A stretch of 64,000 nt of DNA from Vitis vinifera (lineage: Eukaryota > Streptophyta > Magnoliopsida > Vitales > Vitaceae). This document shows positions 55,565 through 64,000 of this stretch, piece by piece. The notes under the pieces are model-generated. The model searched no databases, was not told the DNA's origin, and worked only from the letters and a program-made list of their open reading frames with translations. Each line of letters opens with the position of its first letter. Position 1 is the first letter of the stretch. A program made the position numbers and the translations under genes. The stretch spans positions 22,726,001-22,790,000 of the forward strand of contig NC_081819.1 in the NCBI RefSeq assembly GCF_030704535.1, written 5' to 3'.

Positions 55565-58378
55565 ATGGCAGATACGGTTTCCATCTTTGTGGAGAAGTTG
55601 AGCAACTTGGTTTTACAAGAAGCCTTTCTGTTTGGACAAGTAGAAGAGCAGGTGAAGTTGCTGCGGGACGAGCTGAAATGGATGCGCCTCTTCTTGAAAG
55701 ACGCGGATTCACAATCCTTGTACAACGAAAAAATCAAGCTGTGGGTGGAGCAGATTAGGAACGTGACCCATGATGCTGAAGATGTCATCGACGAGTTTAT
55801 CCTCGACATGGATCACCGGCAGCTGAGACTCAACACCCTCAAGTTCCTCAAGTGCCTACCTACTTGCGTAGGATTTGCCGACAAGTTACCTTTCATCCAC
55901 GAGCTCGACGGTCGTGTGAAAGAGATCAATATCAGGATTGAGAGGATTATGGCTAATAGATCCAAGTATGGCCTTGAAGCTCTAATGGCTTCCAGCTCAT
56001 CCAGTACTACTGATCAGGTTGTGGCGCACAAGGAGAAGTGGGCCCAAGTTGTCGAAGGGAGCGATGTAGTGGGGATTGAAGATGGCACCGAGGTGGTGAC
56101 GCAGATGCTGATGAAGGGAGAGATGCGGAGAGCGGTAGTGTCCATCGTGGGGATGGGCGGCCTAGGCAAGACAACTCTTGCCAAGAAAGTTTATAATCAT
56201 AGTGATGTTAAGCAACACTTCGATTGTCATGCCTGGGTCTATGTATCTCAAGAGTTCAAAGCAAGAGAAATCTTGCTTGGGGTTGCCTATTGTGTTATGT
56301 CTCTCAGTGATGAAAAGAAGAAAGAAGTAAAAGAGATGGGAGAGGCTGAGCTTGGCAGGAATGTTCGTGAGTATCTGAAAGAGAAGAAGTACTTGGTAGC
56401 TATGGATGATGTATGGAGCAGGGAAGTTTGGAGTAGCTTGCGCTCATATCTTCCTGAGGCTAAGGATGGGAGCAAAGTATTGATCACCACCCGCAATGAA
56501 GAAATTGCTCTGCATGCCACTTCACAGGAGGAAATTGCCTGGACATCTTTCAATTCAGAAGAAGAAATTGCTCAACATGCCAATTCACAAGCACTTATAT
56601 ATAGACTTCGTATTATGAACGATGATGAGAGTTGGCAGCTCCTTCTCAAGAAAACTTTTGGGAGCAGAAGTACATCAGGTATTCTAACTCCAGAGTTAGA
56701 AGTATTGGGAAAAAATATTGTGGCAAAATGCAAAGGTTTGCCCCTTGCCATTGTGGTGGTAGGAGGCCTGCTATCCACAAAAGAGAAGACAAAATCATCG
56801 TGGGAGAAAGTGCTTGCAAGTATAGATTGGCATCTAATTCAAGGTCCTGAATCGTGTATGGGAATTCTTGCTTTAAGTTACAATGACTTGCCCTATTACT
56901 TGAAGTCTTGTTTTCTTTATTGTGGAATCTTCCCAGAAGACTCAGAAATCAAAACAAGCAAGTTGATTCAGTTATGGTTGGTTGAAGGCTTTATACAAAG
57001 GAGGGGAAAAGAACCATTAGAAGACATTGCAGAAGACTATTTATATGAATTGATCCATAGAAGCATGATTCAAGTGGCCGCCAGAAAGATAGATGGAAGA
57101 GTGACCTCTTGCCGCATACATGATCTTCTTCGAGACCTTGCCATTTCAGAAGCACGAGATGCAAGACTTTTTGAGGTACATGAAAACATTGATGTTGCAT
57201 TTCCTATCGGCGTTCGTCGGCTCAGCATTCATCAACATCTCATCAACAACAACATTTCTCAACATTTGCATAATTCACGTCTCAGATCTTTAATTTTCTT
57301 TACTGAGCCATTTGAAAGAAAAAGTTGGAAATCTTTAAAAGAGCATATTAAATTACTTACTGTTTTGGACTTAGGAAGTACGGATGATAATTATATAGTC
57401 CCGGAGGAAATAGGAGAACTTGTCCATCTGAAATTCCTACACATTAGGGGATTCCAAAGAGTAACACTTCCTTCTTCCATTGATAGACTTGTTAATCTCC
57501 GAAGTTTTGACTTAGGCAACAATGATTGCTACATCCCTCATACAATTTGGAAGTTGCAACAATTGAGATATCTAAATTGTTGTTTGGGTGAGATTTCAAG
57601 TCAATTCAAATTAAGTAAGTGTGTGAATGGTTATTTGGGTGTGGAGAAACTCACTAACCTTCAAACACTAGATCTGCTTCCAGGAAGTTGGTTAGAAGGA
57701 GATGGATTAGGAAAATTGACCCAGCTTAAAGAATTAGATTTAGGGGGATTGTTGAATCCACACCTAAAGAAGGGGTTTTTTGAGTGTATTGCTAACTTAA
57801 CTGCTCTTCGAACCTTGAATTTGTCGCATTTGAGGGGTTTTGAAAAGAAAACATTGCTGAGCCATATCAGATTAAAGCGGTGGAAGAAAGTTATTGAAGA
57901 GAAAACATTGATTCCAGGACTCATGCCTTTCTCACATCACACCTATCTCTACAAGGTGATCTTAGGTGGAAAGTTGGAGTTGTCAGAGGAAATTGGATTC
58001 TATCCTCCAAATCTCCTCGAACTCTGTTTATGCTTCTGCGAGCTAAAGAATGATCCAATGTTTATTTTGGAGAAGCTTCCAAAGTTGAAGGTTCTTAGAT
58101 TATCTGACGGGTCATATGTTGGAAAGAAATTGGTCTGCTCTTCTGGAGGATTCCTTCAACTCCAAAGCTTAGAACTTTATGCTTTATTTCCATTAGAGGA
58201 ATTAATAGTGGAGGAAGGAGCATTGCCTCATTTGAAGACTCTACAAATTGAGCATTGTTATGGAATGAAAAAGCTTCCTCGTGGATTGTTACAATTGAAA
58301 AATCTTGAAAAAGTGGAGCCAAAATTCATGTTTGACAGATTAATTGAAGAATTTGAAGAGACCAAGGGAGAAGATTAG
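55565..58378 (+). CDS. CC-NB-LRR (CNL) resistance protein, RPP8/RPP13-like
   Basis: A 937-residue single-exon CNL. The ATG at 55565 (MADTVSIF) is the first in a longer open frame and matches the paralogue at 20246. Motifs: EDVID (72-76), P-loop GMGGLGKTT (196-204), kinase-2 LVAMDDVW (277-284, with Ala in the hydrophobic strand), RNBS-B GSKVLITTR (302-310), GLPLA (391-395), RNBS-D, then IHD in place of MHD (518-520) and LRRs. After RNBS-B there is an expansion with three EEIA repeats (about 312-343) not seen in paralogues. The frame ends TAG where paralogues have Trp (GEDW), removing about 10-15 terminal residues. It appears able to encode a functional receptor. Confidence 0.94.
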   Translation: MADTVSIFVEKLSNLVLQEAFLFGQVEEQVKLLRDELKWMRLFLKDADSQSLYNEKIKLWVEQIRNVTHDAEDVIDEFILDMDHRQLRLNTLKFLKCLPTCVGFADKLPFIHELDGRVKEINIRIERIMANRSKYGLEALMASSSSSTTDQVVAHKEKWAQVVEGSDVVGIEDGTEVVTQMLMKGEMRRAVVSIVGMGGLGKTTLAKKVYNHSDVKQHFDCHAWVYVSQEFKAREILLGVAYCVMSLSDEKKKEVKEMGEAELGRNVREYLKEKKYLVAMDDVWSREVWSSLRSYLPEAKDGSKVLITTRNEEIALHATSQEEIAWTSFNSEEEIAQHANSQALIYRLRIMNDDESWQLLLKKTFGSRSTSGILTPELEVLGKNIVAKCKGLPLAIVVVGGLLSTKEKTKSSWEKVLASIDWHLIQGPESCMGILALSYNDLPYYLKSCFLYCGIFPEDSEIKTSKLIQLWLVEGFIQRRGKEPLEDIAEDYLYELIHRSMIQVAARKIDGRVTSCRIHDLLRDLAISEARDARLFEVHENIDVAFPIGVRRLSIHQHLINNNISQHLHNSRLRSLIFFTEPFERKSWKSLKEHIKLLTVLDLGSTDDNYIVPEEIGELVHLKFLHIRGFQRVTLPSSIDRLVNLRSFDLGNNDCYIPHTIWKLQQLRYLNCCLGEISSQFKLSKCVNGYLGVEKLTNLQTLDLLPGSWLEGDGLGKLTQLKELDLGGLLNPHLKKGFFECIANLTALRTLNLSHLRGFEKKTLLSHIRLKRWKKVIEEKTLIPGLMPFSHHTYLYKVILGGKLELSEEIGFYPPNLLELCLCFCELKNDPMFILEKLPKLKVLRLSDGSYVGKKLVCSSGGFLQLQSLELYALFPLEELIVEEGALPHLKTLQIEHCYGMKKLPRGLLQLKNLEKVEPKFMFDRLIEEFEETKGED

Positions 58379-59079
58379 GACAGAATCCACCTCATCACCT
58401 CCAAAAGGAAGAGAGATTATGTTTTCCTTTTCCTATTAAGTTTGTTTATTTTTACTTTTGTTTTTGTAATTTATGTCCTTTCATAAGCTTAATTTTTCTT
58501 TTTTCCGTTAAGTTTGTTTCTTTTTTATTTTCTTTTGTAATTTATGTGCTCTCATAAGCTTCTCATGAAATCCTTTTTTTTCCTTCTCCTATCAATTATT
58601 TTTCCCTCTTTATGAAATTCTAATCAATAAAATGGGATGTTCTACACATGCCTCATTTTTTTTAATCCTAAACTCATTTCTTTTTACTTTTATTGAATGG
58701 TCACATATCAAAAGTTCACACAATAATTATAACACTTTTCGTGCCATTGGGTTTTTTCTCTTTTCATCTCTTCCACTTTCCATTAAAAAAAGAATTTTTT
58801 TTTGAATTATTTTTTATTTATTTTTTATGTGGGTTCATAGAGCTAGACGCCAGGCGAGGGTCAGCTCTGAAAGTTATGGATTGGGCCTCATTTTTGCAGT
58901 GTTTTAAATAGATATAATTTGTATTGAAACATAAATTTAGCTGCCAGCAAGCCATGATGTAGAATTAATTTGAAGCTTTGACGTTTGGGAGTTGGAAGAA
59001 AGCAAACGATATGAACTTGTGCTTTGTTTCATTTTGAGGAAAAGGAAGCAACTTCCGATGTCTCCCTAACTGTGGAGAC
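58379..59079. other. 3' flank of the CNL at 55565
   Basis: The paralogous C-terminal coding text continues past the stop for about 15 codons, then pyrimidine-rich 3' sequence with a diverged duplication of TTAAGTTTGTTT...TTTGTAATTTATGT (58436 and 58508). No gene seen. Confidence 0.5.
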
Positions 59080-60290
59080 AATCCATCTTCCTTTTCTTTG
59101 GTAGACAAAGGCTTTCTTTGCCTCTTGTTCGAGATGCAAAGGTCCCGATTCATGCATAGGAATTCTAGTTTTAAGTTATAATGATTTTACCCTATTATTT
59201 GCAATCTTGTTTCCTCTACTGTAGTCTTTTCCCAGAAGACACCAAAATCAGTGCCAAGAAGTTGATCTACTTATGGATTGCAAAGGGTTTCATACAGACG
59301 AGGGGAGAAGAAACTTTGGAAGACATTACCTAAGATGACTCGAATGGATTGATTCACAGAAGTACGATTCATGTGGCTAGAAGGAGGTTAGATGGAGTGA
59401 GGTCTTGTCACATTCATGATCTTCTTCGAGATCTTGTCATTTCAAAAGTAAAAAATTCAAAGTGATCTAAGGTACACAAATCATTTATCCTATTTTAATT
59501 AACACAATCATGGAGGAAATAAGATAAAGATAAGAGATTAACACGTCGATCAACAACGTGATTCTTATGTCACAGAACATACTAACATTAAGAACCTACT
59601 AATCCAATGAAGATAAAATGGTTATAATGATGAAACCTCTTAATTTTGATCATATTATAACAAAACCATAAATCATAAGAGACCAATTAAAATAAAAAGG
59701 GACAACCTTATCATTCAACAAATAGAAAACATCTCGTTTCAACTTCAACAAGTCTCAATGGTGAGCTTAGCTCTAGACATCCATCGTATGATGCAATAAA
59801 ATTGATTCATGTTTCATAATCCAAAAATTTATATTTATCGTCTTTAGTTCATGGCCAACTTTCCAAAACATTACTTCTCAATCTCTAAATAATTTATACG
59901 TTCAATCTTTGATTAATTTTACCTGTGGTTTTGTAGAAACAATTTTATCATCTTTGTTAAAAAAAAACTTCAAATTACTCACTGTTTTGGACCTAGATGA
60001 AGTAAAAAATATTCATACTCTGCCACATGAAATTGGAGAGCGTACCCACTAAAATACTTGTTAATCTACAAACTTTGGACTTGAATCGTTGTAATATTCG
60101 ATGCCTCCCCTCTACAATATGGAAATTGCACCAATTGAGACATGTACATGGGAGTTGGAGTCGCTTGAGATTAAGCCAATCTATGATGGATTTGTGTGGG
60201 TGGCTGACCAACCTCCAAATATTAGCATTTGGGTTGATGATAGTGGTAGGTTGGAGGATATTGCTTAGAAAGATTGGCCCAGCTTACAAC
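59080..60290 (+). pseudogene. Decayed CNL relic (ARC2 and LRR remnants)
   Basis: Starts with leader-like text (AAGGCTTTCTTTGCCTCTTG) fused directly to late NB-ARC sequence: GPDSCIGILVLSYND at about 59139, then CGIFPED/LIYLWIAKGF-, EETLEDI- and SCHIHDLLRDL-equivalents spread over several frames to about 59465. LRR text (TVLDLDEV..., then ILVNLQTLDLNRCN and LPSTIWKLHQLRH) reappears at 59960-60290. The coiled coil and P-loop are missing and many stops are present. Confidence 0.88.
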
Positions 60291-62100
60291 ACTGAGCATA
60301 AGAGGAAGATCCACCTTTTATCTTTTTCTTTTCATTGTAAAAAAAAAAAAAAAAAAATTCTGCATCTTATTTTCTCTGGAAAGTATTCCAATCTTCTGAG
60401 AAAAATTCTCAAATCAGAGACTCCTTTATTTTATTAAATACCTAATGATCTTAATCATATAATTACTTCATTGTTTCTTTAATGATATATCTAATTCTAA
60501 TTCTCAACCTATTGTCTTAAACAAAATTTTAACCCATTTACAAGGTTCTTAATTTCCCATGAAATAATATTAGCTTATACATCATATTCTTGACTTTTCA
60601 TGTAACAAAATCCTCCCCTGTAAATGTAATAATCAACTTTCAGTTGCCTTTAGTACTAATTAACATTTCTATTTTCTATAACCTTTTTTTTTCCATCCCT
60701 AGTCTTCCCTCCGTCTTGAACTTAGATTTTAACATAATGCAATAATTCTCATGGAATAAACTATTAAAGAGACTATTTTTGACAATACCCACTACAGTGT
60801 TTCGTTTTCAAAATTTTTAATTCTCTAAAAAAAAAAAAATATATCATAATTGAATAATGGGGTCTACTTTCACTTTTATTAACTTTCCTTGTTTTTGCAC
60901 TTCTTCATCTAAAGTCATCCTTGACCCCATATTGTAAATAGTTTTTGTTTTTCAAAACATAAAACAATTTTCAAGTGTTTAATAGATTAGTAATAAAAAT
61001 ATTTTTTTTTCAAGATTTATTTAAAATATATTAATTTTTAAAATAAGTTTTAGATATTTTTAGTTATTATTTTTTCATAAAATGTTTAAAATAACAATTG
61101 AAAACATGAAAATTATTTTTAAAAACTTTTATATTATATATATAAATATATAGTAACATCATAATAAATAAAGAAAATTGATTTGCATATTTTAGTCCTT
61201 TAATAAAATCTGTTTCTAAAAATAATTGAATATTATATGTACAAATGAGAATCGTTTTTTAAATTATTATCAAATAAATCCTATTTTTTCTCTATAATCT
61301 TTCTACATTAAATTGTCCAAAAAGACCAAAGGTAAAGACTTTCATTCAAGTTTTACTCTTAGGAAAATTCTAAGATATTGAAGCTATATTTACAAAAGAT
61401 GTGATTTAAATAATTAAAAGTGTATAATAAAATTTATATGAGATGAAAATATAGACAAATAAATAAGACCATGATATAAAAAAATGAAATCAAAGTACAA
61501 ATTAATAAAATCGAAAGTGTAAATTATATAATGTTATTTAATTTTTATTTTAATTATTTTATTTAGTTATACATGAAGTTGTTGGGAAAAGACAATCATC
61601 AATTTATACATAAAAACACAACTACGTTTAGTATACATGAAGTTGTTGGAAAAGACAACTATGGGCCTGATTGGTATCACGTGGGTTCTACGTGTGCGGG
61701 CCATGCACAGCCTTTATTGCACTGCCCATGAGTCTCGAGCTCCGAGCCTCCTGTGCCGAGTGGCCTATTTCATATCACGGGGGTTGTCTTCTATTTCATA
61801 TCATGGCCTATTTAATAATACCCAAAAACTTTAAGTCTTTGCAGGATCAATAATTGAATAATGGGGGGTCTACCTTATCTTTCCTCCATTATCTTTCTAT
61901 GTGAAATTGTTCCAAAAAGACAAAAGTTGAGACCCACCTTTACTTTTTAGTTTTTTTACTTACATAAAAACACAACTAAATAAGACCCACGTTTGAAATT
62001 TCCTCTTCAAAATAGTTTTTTTAAAACATAAAATAATTTTTCAGTCAAAACGATATGTTTAACAAAAAAAAAATAATTTTAAAATAAATTTATTCTCTTT
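60291..62100. other. AT-rich intergenic region
   Basis: No gene. An A18 run lies near 60340. A local duplication of ATACATGAAGTTGTTGG occurs at about 61570 and 61632. A GC-richer island at 61667-61830 starts GGGCCTGATTGGTATCACGT and contains a repeated CTATTTCATATCA(C/T)GG; it resembles a MITE remnant, without a secure target duplication. Confidence 0.35.
61926..61950 (+). promoter_or_regulatory. Recurrent CNL upstream motif
   Basis: GTTGAGACCCACCTTTACTT lies about 320 bp before the start codon at 62250. Confidence 0.5.
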
Positions 62101-62249
62101 CACCATCACAGCAGCCCACTACCACTGTGAACCACACCATACATACTTTATCCTTTTCCTTTCTTTATTCTCTCTCAGAATCCGGGAACCAACTGTGTTG
62201 AAACGTTATAGCTTTTCTTTCTCATTGGAAGAAGAGGAGTAGCCCAAAA

Positions 62250-64000
62250 ATGGCAGAAAGCAGTGTTACGTTTTTCCTGGAGAAGTTGAGCAACTTGGTT
62301 ATACAAGAAGCTTCTCTATTTGGAGAAGTAGAAGGCCAGGTGAAGCTGCTGCGCAATGAGCTCAAATGGATGCGCCTCTTCCTGAAAGACGCGGATTCAA
62401 ATTGCATATACGATGAAAGAATCAAGCTGTGGGTGGAGCAGATCAGAGAGGTAGCCCATGATGCTGAAGATGTCATCGATGAGTTCATCTTCAACATGGA
62501 TCACCAGAGGCAGAAAAGGCTCAAAAATCTCAAGTTCCTTAAGCGCTTACCTACATGCGTAGGATTCGCGGACAAGTTACCTTTCATCCACGAGCTCGAC
62601 AGTCGGGTGAAGGAGATCAATGTCATGATAGAGAAGATCATGGTCAATAGATCCAAGTATGGTCTTGAAGCCCTAGTGACTCCCAGCTCGACCAGTACTG
62701 ATCATGGAGTTTCTCAGCAGGAGCGGCGGACCCCAACTGTTGAAGAGACTGACGTGGTGGAGATCAAAGATGGTATGGAGGTGGTGAAGCAGATGCTGAT
62801 TAAGGAAGATCGGATGCGGCCGAGAGCAGTGATGTCCATTGTGGGAATGGGCGGCCTAGGCAAGACAACTCTTGCTAAGAAAGTCTACAATCATAATGAT
62901 GTTAAGCAGCACTTTCATTGCCAAGCTTGGGTTTATGTCTCTCAAGAATTCAAGCCAAGGGAGCTTCTACTCAGCATCATCAGTTCTGTCATGTCCCTCA
63001 GCAATGAAGAAAAGAAAGAAATGAGAGAGATGGGAGAGGACGAGCTAGGTGGGAAGCTTCGTGAATGCCTCAACGACAAGAAGTACCTGGTAGCCATGGA
63101 TGATGTATGGAGTATTGAAGCTTGGAGTAGCTTGCGCTCCTATCTTCCTGAGTCTAGGAATGGTAGCAAAGTGCTGATGACCACCCGAAATAAAGAAATT
63201 GCTGCACAAGCCAATCCGCATGAAGTTGTTGGGCACACTGATTCACAGGCTCTTGTCTATGAACTCCGCATTATGGATGGTAATGAGAGTTGGGAGCTCT
63301 TTCTCAAGAAGACTTTTGGAGCGAGAGATAGTACACCTGTTTCTTTATCTAAAGCGTTGGAGGAATTGGGAAGGAAAATTGTGGCAAAATGTAAAGGTTT
63401 GCCCCTTGCGATTGTGGTGTTAGGAGGCTTATTGTCGACGAAAGAGAAGACAGAACCATCATGGGAGAGAGTGCTTGCAAGTATAGATTGGCATCTAAAT
63501 CGAGGCCCGGAGTCATGTTTTGGAATTCTGGCCTTAAGTTACAATGACTTGCCTTATTACTTGAAGTCATGTTTTCTTTATTGTGGTATTTTCCCAGAAG
63601 ACTCTGAAATCAAGGCTAGTAAGTTGATTCACTTATGGATTGCTGAAGGTTTTGTTCAAAGAAGAGGCAAAGAAAAGTTGGAAGACATTGCTGAAGATTT
63701 TTTGTATGAACTGATCCACAGAAGCATGGTTCAGGTGGCTCGAAAGAAGGCAAATGGAAGAGTGATGTCTTGTCGCATACATGATCTCCTTCGGGACCTT
63801 GCTATTTCAGAGGCCAGAGATGCAAAACTTTTTGAGGTACATGAAAACATTGATTTCACCTTTCCTAATAGCGTTCGTCGGTTAAGCATTCATCAACATC
63901 TCGTCAAGAACAACATTTCTCAGCATTTGCATAATTCACTCCTTAGATCTTTAATTTTCTTTACTGACCCTATTGAGAGAAAGGATTGGAGATCTATACA
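62250..64000 (+). CDS. CC-NB-LRR (CNL) resistance protein, 3' end outside window
   Basis: ATG at 62250 (MAESSVTFFLEKLSNL) starts a frame I read as open through the last base, about 583 codons, so the gene continues beyond the window. Motifs: coiled coil with EDVID (73-77), P-loop GMGGLGKTT (199-207), kinase-2 LVAMDDVW, RNBS-B GSKVLMTTR, GLPLA, RNBS-D YLKSCFLYCGIFPEDSEI, and IHD in place of MHD. From FKPRELLLSI onward it is nearly identical to the gene at 20246 apart from a 9-bp in-frame insertion (MGE-type), while its coiled coil is a different type, closest to the pseudogene at 45938. The leader includes CAGCCCACTACCACTGTGAA. Confidence 0.92.
   Translation, partial: MAESSVTFFLEKLSNLVIQEASLFGEVEGQVKLLRNELKWMRLFLKDADSNCIYDERIKLWVEQIREVAHDAEDVIDEFIFNMDHQRQKRLKNLKFLKRLPTCVGFADKLPFIHELDSRVKEINVMIEKIMVNRSKYGLEALVTPSSTSTDHGVSQQERRTPTVEETDVVEIKDGMEVVKQMLIKEDRMRPRAVMSIVGMGGLGKTTLAKKVYNHNDVKQHFHCQAWVYVSQEFKPRELLLSIISSVMSLSNEEKKEMREMGEDELGGKLRECLNDKKYLVAMDDVWSIEAWSSLRSYLPESRNGSKVLMTTRNKEIAAQANPHEVVGHTDSQALVYELRIMDGNESWELFLKKTFGARDSTPVSLSKALEELGRKIVAKCKGLPLAIVVLGGLLSTKEKTEPSWERVLASIDWHLNRGPESCFGILALSYNDLPYYLKSCFLYCGIFPEDSEIKASKLIHLWIAEGFVQRRGKEKLEDIAEDFLYELIHRSMVQVARKKANGRVMSCRIHDLLRDLAISEARDAKLFEVHENIDFTFPNSVRRLSIHQHLVKNNISQHLHNSLLRSLIFFTDPIERKDWRSI

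Noticed and set aside
1-64000. tRNA, rRNA, CRISPR or bacterial operon features
   Set aside because: None seen. Gene density, introns, LTR elements and NLR genes all indicate plant nuclear DNA.

Overview
The window looks like nuclear DNA of a woody eudicot, most plausibly grapevine (Vitis). This rests on the style of its disease-resistance genes and LTR elements recalled from memory; no search was run. It is an AT-rich, repeat-laden resistance-gene cluster with no bacterial features, no CRISPR array, and no tRNA or rRNA gene that I could see.

Layout. 1-10.2 kb is a nested transposon block. A 6.5-kb hAT DNA transposon (570-7101) has an 8-bp target duplication, matching termini and a four-exon transposase gene (minus strand) whose frame is open for 1012 codons. 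It sits inside older sequence carrying broken pieces of three unrelated host genes: NOT2/VIP2, importin alpha and HSP70/BiP. 10.2-17.7 kb is AT-rich debris: inverted repeats, short palindromes, a zinc-knuckle relic and amplified scraps of resistance-gene leader sequence. 17.7-27.2 kb holds a CNL relic and two full-length CC-NB-LRR genes facing each other tail to tail (20246-23056 plus, 24460-27243 minus). 27.3-32.2 kb is a full-length, lightly damaged Ty1/copia retrotransposon inserted 85 bp upstream of the second CNL's start codon. 36.4-40.0 kb is a 3.6-kb solo-LTR-like element with a 5-bp target duplication. 40.1-41.1 kb is a tandem repeat, followed by the only ordinary host gene, an F-box/kelch gene like SKIP4 (42385-43714), which carries a frameshift. 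45.9-64 kb returns to CNL genes: a gutted pseudogene with a MITE inside it (45938-47242), a gene broken by one base in a G run (48016-50771), an LRR scrap (about 53.6 kb), a full-length gene (55565-58378), a decayed relic (59.1-60.3 kb), and a gene cut by the window end (62250 onward).

How the genes relate. All the resistance genes belong to one RPP8/RPP13-like CNL family with an Rx-type coiled coil, NB-ARC and LRR. They would act as intracellular immune receptors. The cluster is still reshuffling. The gene at 20246 has the promoter and coiled coil of the gene at 55565 but the NB-ARC and early LRR of the gene at 62250, as expected from unequal exchange or gene conversion. A short motif, about GACCCACCTTTACTTTTTA, recurs 280-410 bp upstream of three start codons and also survives as orphan copies.

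Limits. Comparisons were made by eye. Family names come from recognised motifs. Repeat borders are approximate unless a target duplication fixes them.
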